Below are positions 1-9,230 of a stretch of 39,990 nt of DNA, piece by piece. The notes under the pieces were generated by a model, which worked only from the letters and a program-made list of their open reading frames with translations, ran no database searches and was not told where the DNA came from. Within the stretch, counting starts at the first letter, position 1; the number at the start of each line of letters is the position of its first letter. Source of the DNA: Pseudomonadota bacterium (GTDB taxonomy: Bacteria > Pseudomonadota > Gammaproteobacteria > Xanthomonadales > Ahniellaceae); NCBI GenBank assembly GCA_022705045.1, contig JAKJFE010000009.1:1-39990 (forward strand), read 5' to 3'. The position numbers and the translations under genes were made by a program.

Positions 1-1997
1 TCGATGCCCATCTGCACGTTGTTCCACAGCACGTTGCCGCGCACGCGCACGGCGTCTCCGTCAGCAACCCGCACGCCCGCGCCGCTGTTGTAGGAGATCC
101 AGTTGCCGCCCGCATCGACGCCCTCGCTGCTGCCGCCGACGATGACGCTGAAGCTGCCACCGCCGACGAACACCCCATGCCCGGCATTGCCCTGCAGGGC
201 GCGGCCGATCTCGTTGTCGCGGACGACAACGCCGAGGCTGCCGCTGGTAACCGAGACGCCACCGCCGCCATTGCCGTTGATGACATTGCCGAGAATCTCT
301 ACGCCACCGCTGTTGCTGACGCTGACACCGGCGCCGCCGTTGCCATCAACCGCGGAACGGGAAGCATCGAGACCAATCAGGTTGTTCTGGACCACGATTC
401 CGGCGCCGAGTCCGGCGCTCGATACCGCGACGCCTTGGACCTCGGCGTTCGAGATCAGGTTGCGCTGGCCGATCGCTGCGCCGCCGATGCGAGTGTCGTT
501 GCCGCCGGAAACCAGCACGTTGACGCGGTTTTGGCCGACACTGCTGCCGTTCGGCAGGATGCCCGAGAACTGGTTTCCTTCGATCACGTGCTTGCTGCCG
601 CCCGCAATGCGGATGGCTGCCGCGCCCGAGCCAGTGAAATTGCCGAACCACAGGCCGCGCACCACCAGGCTGCCACCCGCCGCAGCCCGCAGACCGACCG
701 CCGAGCCGCCGATCTGGGTCAGGCCGACGCAGACCTGGGCGTTGAAGGCGCTCGGGCTGGTGTTCGGCTGCGCACCGGATTGGGTGTAGCCGTCGATGGT
801 CACCGCCGTGCTGATGTCCGGCAAGGCACTCAACAGCAGGATGCCCTGGCTGCCGCAGACGCCCGGCATCGAGAAGCGCACCAGCGTGTGGTTGGGGTTG
901 GCATTCGCGTCGAGCAGGGCCTGGCGCAGGCTGCCGGCGCCACTGTCGGCGCTGTTCGTCACCAGTACCTGGGTGAGGTCGTTGAGATTGCTCTCGTAGG
1001 CGCCGAGGTCGGTGCGCGAGCCGACTTTGCGACCGTTGCCGGCGAGATCCTGCGTCAGGTCGGTCAGCGTCGCACCCTGGTTGATGGCCGGCGATGCCAG
1101 TTGCAGCCGGTAATCGCCCGAGCCGGGGTTCACGAACAGCGGATCGGCGCTGAAGTTCCCGACGTTCTGGCCGCCGATGCCGTCACTGGGCATCTGATCG
1201 TAGAGATTGCCGACCACGTTGGTGGCGTTGCCGGGAAACATGTCGATGTCGCGCGGCGTGTTGCTGCGGAACAGGTTGTGCGCGACCGTGCCGGTCTTGC
1301 ACACGCCCAACGCGGAGGAGTTGCTGCCGCCTCCGGCGCTGATGCCGACAAAGGTGTTTTGGTCCGCGTATTCGCCTTGGCGCGTGCCGTCGAACAGGCC
1401 GCTGCACAGGCTCACGGCGCGGAAGAAACTGGCCGCCGCCGGTGCCGTCATCGCCTTGACCAGGTTGTTGCGGAACGCCAGCCGGCACGGCCCGTCGCCG
1501 TAGACATCGACGCCGGCGTACTTGCCATCGATCTCGCTGAAGATGTTGTGCCGCAGCGCGACGTGGCGGACGTTGCCATCGGTGGCGGTGCAGACGATGC
1601 CGATCCCGCCGTCCAGCGACTGAAGGTAGCCGCCGAGGTTGCGGATCGTCACGCCTTCCAGCGTAAAGTCGCGGTTGTGGCGGATGCGGAGCGCATGCAC
1701 GCTCTGTCCGGCCAGGGTGGTATTGGTCGGGTCGAGCGTGCGCGAGGCACAGCCGGGGTTGTAGCCCCCGCGCAAGCTGAGGAAGGCATCCGGGTGCAAA
1801 TCGGCCAGGAGCGAGCCGCTCATCACGTAGGTGCCCTGCACGATACGCACGTCGTGGTTTCCGGCACTGGCCGCAGCCGCGCTGATCGCCGCGGTGATCT
1901 CGGCCCAGCTGTCGGCGCAGGTGGTGATGGTTTGCGCGCCAACCCGGCCCGGCAAAGCCAGGACGATGACGTACAGCAGGAGAATGCGATGCAACAT
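1..1997 (-). CDS. Secreted right-handed beta-helix protein, 3' end missing
   Basis: Open for 665 codons from the ATG at 1997 to the window edge with no stop, so the C-terminus is not seen. Residues 1-22 form a signal peptide (MLHRILLLYVIVLALPG, cut after VGA). Residues about 25-325 carry short Asn/Gly-rich turns such as LAFRNNLV and VAHNLFRSN, typical of parallel beta-helix rungs. They close with a DYRLQLASPAINQG...DLGAYES stretch resembling the choice-of-anchor Q proteins. A second helix follows, opening with NSADSGAGSLRQALLDAN, as seen before CSLREA-type beta-helices, then more rungs (VVQNNLIGLDA, VVRDNEIGR). The likely role is an extracellular or surface carbohydrate-binding or adhesive protein; no catalytic residues can be assigned. 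A GGGGA motif lies 5 bases before the ATG, inside a hairpin arm. It stands alone, downstream of rpe on the same strand. Confidence 0.8.
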   Translation of the reverse strand, partial: MLHRILLLYVIVLALPGRVGAQTITTCADSWAEITAAISAAAASAGNHDVRIVQGTYVMSGSLLADLHPDAFLSLRGGYNPGCASRTLDPTNTTLAGQSVHALRIRHNRDFTLEGVTIRNLGGYLQSLDGGIGIVCTATDGNVRHVALRHNIFSEIDGKYAGVDVYGDGPCRLAFRNNLVKAMTAPAAASFFRAVSLCSGLFDGTRQGEYADQNTFVGISAGGGSNSSALGVCKTGTVAHNLFRSNTPRDIDMFPGNATNVVGNLYDQMPSDGIGGQNVGNFSADPLFVNPGSGDYRLQLASPAINQGATLTDLTQDLAGNGRKVGSRTDLGAYESNLNDLTQVLVTNSADSGAGSLRQALLDANANPNHTLVRFSMPGVCGSQGILLLSALPDISTAVTIDGYTQSGAQPNTSPSAFNAQVCVGLTQIGGSAVGLRAAAGGSLVVRGLWFGNFTGSGAAAIRIAGGSKHVIEGNQFSGILPNGSSVGQNRVNVLVSGGNDTRIGGAAIGQRNLISNAEVQGVAVSSAGLGAGIVVQNNLIGLDASRSAVDGNGGAGVSVSNSGGVEILGNVINGNGGGGVSVTSGSLGVVVRDNEIGRALQGNAGHGVFVGGGSFSVIVGGSSEGVDAGGNWISYNSGAGVRVADGDAVRVRGNVLWNNVQMGI

Positions 1998-2003
1998 GGT
2001 CGT

Positions 2004-2039
2004 CCCCGATGCGCGCAGCGAAGTCTGCGTCCATCGGGG
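2004..2039 (-). promoter_or_regulatory. Hairpin overlapping the ribosome binding site of the beta-helix gene
   Basis: Outer arms CCCCGATG (2004-2011) and CATCGGGG (2032-2039) are perfectly complementary. Inner arms CGCAG (2014-2018) and CTGCG (2025-2029) extend the stem. In the minus-strand transcript the 3' arm contains the GGGGA that lies 5 bases before the ATG at 1997, so the folded RNA would hide the ribosome binding site. No T-run follows, which argues against an ordinary terminator for rpe, although that remains possible. Confidence 0.45.
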
Positions 2040-2089
2040 TCAACGCATTCCGGCGGCCAAACCGAACGCGGTCGTCGAAATATCGTTGC

Positions 2090-2755
2090 TCAGCCGATCG
2101 CCGCCCGCATCGCCGCGATGGTCGCGGCGTAGTCGGGGGCGTTGAAGATGGCGGAGCCGGCGACGAAGGTGTCGGCGCCGGCGCGTGCGATCTCGGCGAT
2201 GTTGTCGGCCTTCACGCCGCCGTCGACTTCGAGGCGGATGGCGCGGCCGCTGCGGTCGATGCGTTCGCGCACGGCACGCAGCTTGTCGAGTGCGCCGGGG
2301 ATGAATTTCTGGCCGCCGAAGCCCGGGTTCACCGACATGATCAGCACCAAGTCGATCTGGTCCAGGGTGTGGTCGAGGTGGTGCAGCGGCGTCGCCGGAT
2401 TGAAGACGAGACCGGCCTGGCAGCCGTGCGACCTGATCAGCTGGATCGTCCGGTCGACATGCTCGCTGGCCTCGGGATGGAAGCTGATCAGGGTTGCCCC
2501 GGCCTGGGCGAAATCGGGCACGATGCGGTCCACCGGCTTGACCATCAGGTGCACGTCGATCGGCGCGGTGACGCCGTGCTTGCGCAGCGCTTCGCAGACC
2601 AGCGGACCGATGGTCAGGTTCGGCACGTAGTGGTTGTCCATGACGTCGAAATGCACCCAGTCGGCGCCCGCCGCAAGTACGGCATCGACCTCCTCGCCGA
2701 GGCGCGCGAAGTTCGCGGAGAGAATCGATGGCGCGATGACGGCGGGCTGGCGCAT
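2090..2755 (-). CDS. rpe: Ribulose-phosphate 3-epimerase
   Basis: Interconverts D-ribulose 5-phosphate and D-xylulose 5-phosphate in the cytosolic pentose phosphate pathway. The 221-residue length is normal for the family. It is a TIM barrel with the expected motifs: [10 protein letters not shown] (7-16, with Ser10), [12 protein letters not shown] (His35, Asp37), DVHLMV (His69), the phosphate-binding SVNPGFGGQ (141-149) and LEVDGGV (Asp178). The two Asp and two His residues that bind metal and act in acid-base catalysis are all present. It lies 22 bases downstream of the DjlA-like gene on the same strand and is probably co-transcribed with it. Confidence 0.97.
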   Translation of the reverse strand: MRQPAVIAPSILSANFARLGEEVDAVLAAGADWVHFDVMDNHYVPNLTIGPLVCEALRKHGVTAPIDVHLMVKPVDRIVPDFAQAGATLISFHPEASEHVDRTIQLIRSHGCQAGLVFNPATPLHHLDHTLDQIDLVLIMSVNPGFGGQKFIPGALDKLRAVRERIDRSGRAIRLEVDGGVKADNIAEIARAGADTFVAGSAIFNAPDYAATIAAMRAAIG

Positions 2756-2777
2756 GGTGGGGTCCTCGGATATCGAA

Positions 2778-3506
2778 TCAGTTCAGGCCACGGGCGCGCT
2801 GGATGCGCGCATAGGCCGCATTGAGCTTGCTGGTCTTGTCGCTGGCGGCACGGCGCACGGCAGCGCTGGCGCCCGGCGGCATGCGGTCGGGATGATGGCG
2901 TGCGACGAGGCTGCGATAGGCGGCCTTGATCTCGTCGTCGCTGGCGGCGGGCGTGAGCTGCAATTCGGCGTAGTCGGCGGCGAGCTGGGTATCGCGCGTG
3001 CCGGCACGGAAGCTGTCCCAGGTCGGGCGCGCGACGTTGATGCGTTCGGCGATGGCATCGAGCAGGGCTTGCGACGCCGGCTGCGCATCGACCGCGGCGA
3101 TGTCGGCGAGCAGCTTCAGCACCATCAGCCGCAGCTCCTGCTGCTCGTGCGTGTAGGTGCGCAGGCTGTCGCAGGCCGGCTCGAAACGCCAGCTGTCGGC
3201 GCGACCACGGTCGAAGGCGGCGATAGCGCGCTTGCGCATCGCGGCATCGAGCTCCAGTCGTTCGAACCATTGGGTCGCCGTCGCGACTTCGGCGTCGGAG
3301 ATCGCGCCGTCAGCCTTCGCGACGCCACCGGCGAGCTCGAACAGCGGCTCGGTGAACGCCGCCTTCGGCATCTCGCGCAACTGCGGAAACAGGCGTTCGA
3401 GGAAGAGCGCACCAAGTACGCCGCCGACCACCGGGCCCCACGGCGTACGGGCGCGGGTGATGATGGTGCCGACGATGGCGCCGACCAGAGCGGGTTTCCA
3501 GTTCAT
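2778..3506 (-). CDS. djlA: DjlA-like membrane-anchored J-domain co-chaperone
   Basis: 242 residues from the chosen ATG. Residues 8-36 are hydrophobic and glycine-rich (an N-terminal membrane segment as in DjlA). Residues about 50-155 form a TerB-like helical domain ([11 protein letters not shown] at 63-73). Residues about 178-242 form a C-terminal J domain with the diagnostic HPD tripeptide at 205-207. J proteins of this type stimulate DnaK ATPase activity at the inner membrane. The same frame stays open much further upstream, but that stretch is antisense to purC; the DjlA-like N-terminus supports a start at 3506, with an alternative Met 10 codons upstream. No strong ribosome binding site is visible. 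The gene is divergent from purC and precedes rpe. Confidence 0.85.
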   Translation of the reverse strand: MNWKPALVGAIVGTIITRARTPWGPVVGGVLGALFLERLFPQLREMPKAAFTEPLFELAGGVAKADGAISDAEVATATQWFERLELDAAMRKRAIAAFDRGRADSWRFEPACDSLRTYTHEQQELRLMVLKLLADIAAVDAQPASQALLDAIAERINVARPTWDSFRAGTRDTQLAADYAELQLTPAASDDEIKAAYRSLVARHHPDRMPPGASAAVRRAASDKTSKLNAAYARIQRARGLN

Positions 3507-3589
3507 GGCGCGGGCGGGCGCGCCGCTGCGGCGCATGGCAGCGCAAGGGCAATGCGGTTCATGCGCGCATGATAGCAATCGCCCCGGAC

Positions 3590-3595
3590 TAGAAT
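3590..3595 (+). promoter_or_regulatory. Probable -10 element for purC
   Basis: TAGAAT lies 25 bases before the GTG start of purC, between the divergent djlA and purC genes. No convincing -35 hexamer is seen 16-18 bases upstream. Spacing would give a short leader carrying the GGAG ribosome binding site. Confidence 0.4.
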
Positions 3596-3620
3596 GCCGC
3601 CCTTGCTTCGGAGCCGCGCC

Positions 3621-4517
3621 GTGTCGAACCGTTCGATGTCGCTGACCCAGATTCCCGGACTGACGCTGCTCCATCGCGGCAAGGTACGCGATGTCTACGC
3701 GCTGCCCGGCAACGAGCTGCTGATCGTCGCCAGCGACCGTCTCTCCGCCTTCGACGTGATCCTGCCCGATCCGATTCCGGGCAAGGGCGAAATCCTCACG
3801 CAGTTGTCGAACTTCTGGTTCGCGAAGACTGCGGACTGGATGCCGAATCATCTTTCTTCGCGCAGCGTGCGCGATGTGTTGCCGCGCGGCACGCCGGTGG
3901 TCGACTACGAGCGTCGCAGCGTCGTTGCCAAGCGCCTGAAGCCGGTGCCGGTCGAAGCCATCGCACGCGGCTACATCATCGGTTCCGGCTGGAAGGACTA
4001 CCAGGCGAGCGGGCGCATCAGCGGCGTCGAGCTGCCGCAGGGCCTGCAACTCGCCGAACAGTTGCGCGAACCGATCTTCACCCCCTCGACCAAGGCTGCG
4101 GTCGGCGACCACGACGAAAACATCGGCTTCGACGACTTCGTCGCCAAGGTCGGTGGCGACATCGCCGAACAGGTGCGCGACCTGACGCTGAAGCTTTATC
4201 GGTACGCCGCCGACTACGCGCGCGAACGCGGCATCGTCATCGCCGATACCAAGTTCGAATTCGGCATCGACGAACAAGGCACCTTGCGCGTGATGGACGA
4301 GATCCTGACGCCGGACTCGTCGCGTTTCTGGGATGCGTCCGAATATCGCGTCGGCATCAGCCCGCCGAGCTTCGACAAGCAGTTCGTGCGCGACTACCTC
4401 GAGACGCTGGACTGGAACAAGCGTGCGCCCGGCCCGATGTTGCCGAAGGCGGTCATCGAGGGCACACGCGCACGCTATGCCGAAGCCCTGAAGCGACTGG
4501 CCGGCATCGTGCTTTGA
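3621..4517 (+). CDS. purC: Phosphoribosylaminoimidazole-succinocarboxamide synthase (SAICAR synthase)
   Basis: Joins CAIR and aspartate with ATP to make SAICAR in de novo purine synthesis. It has the family motifs HRGKVRDVY near the N-terminus, [55 protein letters not shown] and [14 protein letters not shown]. The length of 298 residues matches the longer form common in Xanthomonas relatives and yeast rather than the E. coli form of about 237. A GTG at 3621 is chosen because GGAG sits 7 bases upstream; an internal ATG at 3636 would give 293 residues. Its TGA overlaps the TTG start of the following exporter gene, implying translational coupling. Confidence 0.96.
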   Translation: MSNRSMSLTQIPGLTLLHRGKVRDVYALPGNELLIVASDRLSAFDVILPDPIPGKGEILTQLSNFWFAKTADWMPNHLSSRSVRDVLPRGTPVVDYERRSVVAKRLKPVPVEAIARGYIIGSGWKDYQASGRISGVELPQGLQLAEQLREPIFTPSTKAAVGDHDENIGFDDFVAKVGGDIAEQVRDLTLKLYRYAADYARERGIVIADTKFEFGIDEQGTLRVMDEILTPDSSRFWDASEYRVGISPPSFDKQFVRDYLETLDWNKRAPGPMLPKAVIEGTRARYAEALKRLAGIVL

Positions 4518-5422
4518 ATCGCCCGGCGCCGTTCTCGTCGCGTGACCTCGGCCTCGTCACGCTCGTATGCCTGGCTTGGGGCTGCAATTTCCTGACGTCC
4601 GCCGCTGCGCTGCGCGAACTGCCGCCGCTGATGTTCACGGCCCTGCGCATGCTGGTGCTCGGGCTGGCGCTGTTGCCGTGGATGCGGCGACCGCCGCGGA
4701 CGCAATGGCCGCTGCTGATCGCCGTGGTGATGTGCAACGTCGTGCTGCATTTCGGACTCAGCTTCTGGTCGCTCAAGCTGGCGGGCGACCTCGCCTCGCC
4801 GGCCATCGTCATGCAGAGCTACGTGCCGATGGCGGTGCTGCTGGCGTGGTGGCTGCGCGGTGAACGCTTCGCCTGGCGCACCGGCCTGGCCATTCTGGTC
4901 AGCTTCGCCGGCGTCCTCGTGCTCGGCTTCGACCCGATCGTGCTCGACAACCCGCAGTCCCTGCTGCTGATGTTGGCCTCGGCCCTGGCGCTCGCGGTCG
5001 GCACGGTGCTGATGCGCGCGCTCTCCGGCATCGACGCCTTCGCGATGCAGGCCTGGTCTGCATGGATCGGTCTCGCTCCGCTGCTGGCCTGGAGCGCGCT
5101 GGCCGAGCCCGGCGCCTGGTCGACGCTGGCGAACGCGAGCTGGATCGCCTGGGGCGGCGTCGCCTGGGCCGCACTCGTCGCGTCGCTGCTCGGCCACAGC
5201 CTGTTCTTCAAGCTCGTGCAGAAACATCCCGTGGCCCAGATCGCGCCCTACCTGCTGATGGCGCCGATCGTCGCCGTCGTGCTCGGCATCGTCGTCTGGG
5301 GCGACCGCCCCGGACCGCGCCTTTGGCTCGGCGGCGCCATGGTGCTCGGCGGCGTGCTCGCCATCGCCCTGCGCACGCTCGCCAAGCAGCGCGTGGTGTC
5401 GCCGGAACCGACCGAGATCTGA
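4514..5422 (+). CDS. EamA/DMT-family exporter
   Basis: A 302-residue integral membrane protein with about ten hydrophobic helices in two related halves (two EamA domains; second half from about residue 150). The opening [15 protein letters not shown] and the ending of the first half, [11 protein letters not shown], are typical of drug/metabolite transporters that export amino acids or related metabolites. The substrate cannot be read from sequence. The start is a TTG (4514-4516) sharing TTGA with the purC stop; the protein begins [13 protein letters not shown] from it. The next Met codon lies after the first helix. It is followed by a strong hairpin. Confidence 0.85.
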   Translation: MNRPAPFSSRDLGLVTLVCLAWGCNFLTSAAALRELPPLMFTALRMLVLGLALLPWMRRPPRTQWPLLIAVVMCNVVLHFGLSFWSLKLAGDLASPAIVMQSYVPMAVLLAWWLRGERFAWRTGLAILVSFAGVLVLGFDPIVLDNPQSLLLMLASALALAVGTVLMRALSGIDAFAMQAWSAWIGLAPLLAWSALAEPGAWSTLANASWIAWGGVAWAALVASLLGHSLFFKLVQKHPVAQIAPYLLMAPIVAVVLGIVVWGDRPGPRLWLGGAMVLGGVLAIALRTLAKQRVVSPEPTEI

Positions 5423-5441
5423 TCCCGGCGTCGCCAAAGAA

Positions 5442-5465
5442 GACGGCCCGCCGAAGCGGGCCGTC
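5442..5465. terminator. Bidirectional hairpin terminator
   Basis: GACGGCCCGC (5442-5451) and GCGGGCCGTC (5456-5465) are perfectly complementary around the tetraloop CGAA. It lies between the convergent exporter gene (plus, ends 5422) and the RND transporter gene (minus, ends 5487). No long T-run follows on either side, so it may work in both directions with modest efficiency. Confidence 0.7.
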
Positions 5466-5486
5466 CGTCCGATCTGATCCGATCGA

Positions 5487-7979
5487 TCAATGCGCCTCGC
5501 GCGGGCGCAACAGCCAGCGGCAGAGCGCCGGCAGGAAGATCATCGCGGCGATCATGTTGACGACGAACATGAAGGTCAGCATCACGCCCATGTCGGCCTG
5601 GAACTTGAGATCGGACCAGATCCAGGTCGCGACACCGGCAGCCAGCGTCAGCGCGGTGTAGAAGATCGCGATGCCGGTGGTCTTCAGCGCGCCGAAATAG
5701 GCCTCGGTCAGGCTGCGACCGGACTGCATCGACTCGGCCATGCGTGCGTAGATGTAGATCGCATAGTCGACGCCGATGCCGACACCGAGCGCGACGACGG
5801 TGAGCGTGTTCACCTTCATGCCGATGCCGAGTTCCACCATCAACGTGTGGCCGAGCTCGGTCACGAGGACCAGCGGCAAGGTGATGCACGCTGCCGCGAG
5901 CGGCGAACGGAAGCTGAGCAGACACATCACGAACACGGCCGCATAGAGCAGATACAGCATCATGTGCTCGACGGCGCGCACCTTGTCGTTGATCGCCGCC
6001 ATCACGCCGACGTTGCCGGTGGCAAGGCGCAGGTTGGCCTGGTCGGTGCGGTATTCCTCACCATTCGCGGCGGCCGCCTCCATCGCCTTGTCACGATTGA
6101 CGCGGAAGTTCACGTCGTAGCTCTTGTTCGCGGTACGGAACTCTTCAACCGCCTTGACCACGCGATCGATGGTGGTCGCGCGATGGTCGGTGGTGAAGAT
6201 CTGCACCGGCATCGCCTTGCATTCCGGTGAGTCGATGAGGCCCGAATCGGACTCGATCGCCTGCAGGCTCTGGCGCAGCAGGTTGGAATCGCGCGGGATG
6301 GTGCGCCAGCGCACATTGCCTTCGTTGTAGCCGGCGTAGATGACCTTGGCGATCTGCGGCAGCGTGATGACCTGTTGCACGCCTTCGACATTGCTCATGT
6401 GCCAGGCGAAACGATCGATCAGGGCCATCGCCTTTGGACTTTCAGTGCAGGCAAACGGTCCGCCTTCGGCGATGACGTTGATCATGTCGACGCCGAGCGC
6501 GAACTTCTGCGTGATCAGCTTGGCATCCTGGTTGTAACGCGCTTCCGGCCGCAATTCGGCCACGCCCTCCTGGGCGTCGCCGACCATGACCTTGTCACCC
6601 TGCGCTTCGGCGAAAAACCAGATGGTCGCACCGATGGCGATGACGACCAGCGCGGGCATCGGCTTAGAGAACTTGGCCAGTACACGCCAGATGGCATCGA
6701 ACTTGGTCAGCTGGCGCAGACGATATTCGCGCTTCTTGTGCAGGTTGCTGACGTTCGTGTAACTCAGCAGCACCGGCAGCAAGATCAGGTCGGTCAGGAT
6801 GGTCAGGGCCACGCCGATGGTCGCGGTGATCGCGAGTTCGCGCACCATGCGGATGTCGATCAGCATGATGGTCGCGAAGCCGATGCAGCCGGCGAGCAGG
6901 GCGACCGCGCCCGGAACCAGCAGCATGCGGAACGAACGCCGCGCGGCTTCCAACGCCGGTACCGCCTGCGCTTCGCGCGCACGCAGTTCCTCGACCGTGC
7001 CCTCTTCGAGTCCGCCGTAGAAGATCTCGCCGCGGAAGCGGTTGATCATCTGTTCGCCGTGACTGACGGCGATCGCGAAGATCAGGAACGGCGTCAGCAT
7101 GTTCATCGGATCAATGCCATAGCCGAGCAGCCGCAACGCGCCGAGCATCCACACCACCGAGATCAGCGCCGCCAGCACCGTCAGCGAGGCGAGCTTGCCC
7201 GACATCGAATACAGGAACAGCAGCAGCCAGGTGAAGGCGATCGTCAGCGCGAAGAAGTTGATGACCGAACGCGCGCCATCGGCGATGTCGCCGACCATCT
7301 TCGCAAAGCCGATGATGTGGATCTTGATGCCCTGCTTCTCGTACTTCTGGCGAATCGCCTCGAACTGGCCGGCGATCTTCTGATAGTCGAGCTTGGTGTG
7401 TGCGGCACCACCTTCGGGGATCAGGTCGGCCCAGACCATGGCCCCCGAGAAGTCCTTGGCAACCAGGCGACCGACCACACCCGCCTTGACGATATTCGAC
7501 CTGATCGTCTCGAAATCCTGGGGCGCCGGTTCGAAGCCTTCGGAATTCGGGGTGAACGAGGACGGGATGACGTTGCCACCGGCGAAGCCGTCTTCGACCA
7601 CTTCGACGAAGCGCACGTTCGGCGTGAAGATCGAACGCACGCGGGCGTCGTCCACTTCATCCAGCGCGATGACGTCGTTGGTGACGTTTTCCATCGTCTG
7701 CATGAAGTTCTTGTTGAACATGCTGCCGCTGTCGTCCATCACCGCCACGAGCACGCGGTTGGCACCGCCGAATTCCTGCTCGTAATCGAGGAAGGTCTTC
7801 ATGAACTCGTGGTCGAGCGGGATCTGCTTCTTGAAGCCGGCATCGACACGCAATTGCGCCGCGAAGAAAAGCATCACCGCCGTGGCCAGCGCGAACAGCG
7901 CCAGCACCAGCATGCGGTTGCCGAAGATGAAGTGCTCGATTGCCCGTCCGAAGGCGCCCTGGTTGCTGCTACCGATCAT
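5487..7979 (-). CDS. RND/MMPL-family inner-membrane transporter
   Basis: 830 residues in the classic duplicated RND layout. TM1 is at about 21-41, followed by a periplasmic loop (42-237), TM2-TM6 (238-405) and TM7 (about 441-457). A second periplasmic loop (458-672) and TM8-TM12 (673-820) complete the protein. The FLIFAIAVSHGEQMINR segment (298-314) and GVGIGVDYAIYIYARMAE (732-749) are hallmarks of the HpnN/MMPL-like branch that moves lipids or hydrophobic molecules, not of multidrug AcrB pumps. There is no adjacent membrane-fusion protein or TolC. GGAGAG lies 5 bases before the ATG, and the gene follows the YCF48 gene by 20 bases. From context it probably powers transfer of a lipid between the inner membrane and the DUF1329/DUF1302 proteins; direction and substrate are unknown. 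Confidence 0.88.
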   Translation of the reverse strand: MIGSSNQGAFGRAIEHFIFGNRMLVLALFALATAVMLFFAAQLRVDAGFKKQIPLDHEFMKTFLDYEQEFGGANRVLVAVMDDSGSMFNKNFMQTMENVTNDVIALDEVDDARVRSIFTPNVRFVEVVEDGFAGGNVIPSSFTPNSEGFEPAPQDFETIRSNIVKAGVVGRLVAKDFSGAMVWADLIPEGGAAHTKLDYQKIAGQFEAIRQKYEKQGIKIHIIGFAKMVGDIADGARSVINFFALTIAFTWLLLFLYSMSGKLASLTVLAALISVVWMLGALRLLGYGIDPMNMLTPFLIFAIAVSHGEQMINRFRGEIFYGGLEEGTVEELRAREAQAVPALEAARRSFRMLLVPGAVALLAGCIGFATIMLIDIRMVRELAITATIGVALTILTDLILLPVLLSYTNVSNLHKKREYRLRQLTKFDAIWRVLAKFSKPMPALVVIAIGATIWFFAEAQGDKVMVGDAQEGVAELRPEARYNQDAKLITQKFALGVDMINVIAEGGPFACTESPKAMALIDRFAWHMSNVEGVQQVITLPQIAKVIYAGYNEGNVRWRTIPRDSNLLRQSLQAIESDSGLIDSPECKAMPVQIFTTDHRATTIDRVVKAVEEFRTANKSYDVNFRVNRDKAMEAAAANGEEYRTDQANLRLATGNVGVMAAINDKVRAVEHMMLYLLYAAVFVMCLLSFRSPLAAACITLPLVLVTELGHTLMVELGIGMKVNTLTVVALGVGIGVDYAIYIYARMAESMQSGRSLTEAYFGALKTTGIAIFYTALTLAAGVATWIWSDLKFQADMGVMLTFMFVVNMIAAMIFLPALCRWLLRPREAH

Positions 7980-7999
7980 TGCGTCTCTCCGTCACAGGC

Positions 8000-9133
8000 T
8001 CAGGGTTGATAGAAGCTCACGCCGGTCTCGCCGACGACGGTGTATTCGCCGGGACCGAGCACCAGCACCGAGGACAGCACGACGCCGTCCGGATGCGTCG
8101 TCGCCATGAAGGCGTCGCCGTCGCTGCTGCGGGAGAGCACGATGCCGTTGCCGCCGACCAGCACGGTGGCGCCGTCCGCGCCGGTTGCGCCGCCCATCAG
8201 GCTGAGTTCGGTGCCAGTGTCGCGCTTGCTCCAGGTCGTGCCGAGATCGTTCGATTCGTAGACATTGCCGCGCAGGCCGAAACACAGGACGTGGTCACCG
8301 GCGCCGCCGATGACGCCGAACATCGAACCTTCGTAGGGCAACTGGATGCGCTGCCAGCTGTTGCCGCCATCGGTCGAGCGGAATGCGGCGCCGCGTTCGG
8401 CGACGACAAAGAGATTGCCGTTGCCGGTACGCGCGATGCCGTTCAGATGCGGATCGGTTTCCTCGTCGAGATCGAGGTCGGCCGCATCGAAGTTCCAGCT
8501 CTCGTCATCAAGCGCCGGCGCTTCCGCACCAGCCGCGAGTTCGTTCTCGGTAGGCGCTGCCGCGCCGCCACGGTTGAGGATGTCGACGTATTCCCAACTG
8601 TCGCCACCGTCACGGGTGCGCAGCAGGGTCGCATAGGCGCCCACCGCGAAGCCGTTGTCGGCATCGGTGAACAACACGTCGAGCAAGGGTGCACCGTTGC
8701 GCGGATCCGGATTGTCGCGGTCGAACAGTTGCACGCGCTTGCGCGTCCAGGTCAGACCGCCATCGTCCGAGCGCAGCACGATGCCATCGTGGCCGACCGC
8801 GACCACGCGACGATCGATCGCGGTGACCGCGGTCAGATTCGAGCGCGTCGGCACATGTTCGATCTGTCGCCAGCCGTCGCGACGGGTTTCACTGACCAGG
8901 ATATGGCCGCGTTCGCCAACCGCCACGGCACGATCGCCGGCGTCGACGATGTCGAGCATCAGCGACGACATGGCTCTCGGCATCACTTCGGCTTCGGCGA
9001 TGGAGGGGTCGTCGGCGGCCGGAGCGCTGGCGGCAGCAGTTGCCGCTTCGTCCTGGGCCTGTACGCCCCAACCCAATGCCAACGCCAGCATTCCGGCGGC
9101 AATCGCGCCGCTGCGAACTGTGCTCTGTTTCAT
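8000..9133 (-). CDS. Exported YCF48-like beta-propeller protein
   Basis: 377 residues. Signal peptide at 1-26 (cut after GVQA), a low-complexity Ala/Glu linker, then about six repeats of the type GxxGxxxxSxDGGxxW. Examples are GHDGIVLRSDDGGLTWTRK, ATLLRTRDGGDSWEYV, GAAFRSTDGGNSWQRI, GNVYESNDLGTTWSKR and GIVLSRSSDG. These repeats mark the YCF48/BNR seven-bladed propeller fold. In cyanobacteria Ycf48 is a photosystem II assembly factor; in proteobacteria homologues recur beside DUF1329, DUF1302 and RND genes, suggesting a periplasmic scaffold or adaptor for that transporter. No catalytic residues are evident. It lies 97 bases downstream of the DUF1329 gene, with a terminator-like hairpin in the gap, and 20 bases upstream of the RND gene. 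Confidence 0.85.
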   Translation of the reverse strand: MKQSTVRSGAIAAGMLALALGWGVQAQDEAATAAASAPAADDPSIAEAEVMPRAMSSLMLDIVDAGDRAVAVGERGHILVSETRRDGWRQIEHVPTRSNLTAVTAIDRRVVAVGHDGIVLRSDDGGLTWTRKRVQLFDRDNPDPRNGAPLLDVLFTDADNGFAVGAYATLLRTRDGGDSWEYVDILNRGGAAAPTENELAAGAEAPALDDESWNFDAADLDLDEETDPHLNGIARTGNGNLFVVAERGAAFRSTDGGNSWQRIQLPYEGSMFGVIGGAGDHVLCFGLRGNVYESNDLGTTWSKRDTGTELSLMGGATGADGATVLVGGNGIVLSRSSDGDAFMATTHPDGVVLSSVLVLGPGEYTVVGETGVSFYQP

Positions 9134-9164
9134 CGATCGACCCTTGACTGCCTGTCCAAACCCC

Positions 9165-9207
9165 TAAAACAAAAGGCCGGCCGCTCCGATGATCGGAACG
9201 GCCGGCC
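9165..9207 (-). terminator. Rho-independent terminator between DUF1329 and YCF48 genes
   Basis: In the minus-strand RNA a stem of 14 pairs with one mismatch (arms 9175-9188 and 9194-9207, five-base loop) is followed directly by TTTTGTTTT. This is a textbook intrinsic terminator lying inside what otherwise looks like one five-gene operon. It implies either read-through with reduced expression of the last two genes or a separate promoter for them. Confidence 0.8.
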
Positions 9208-9230
9208 CGAGAGAGCGCCGAGCGGCCCCT

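Noticed and set aside
6375..8009. A 544-codon plus-strand open frame opposite the RND transporter
   Set aside because: Composition is extreme in His, Arg, Asp and Gln, typical of antisense reading; no domain is visible.
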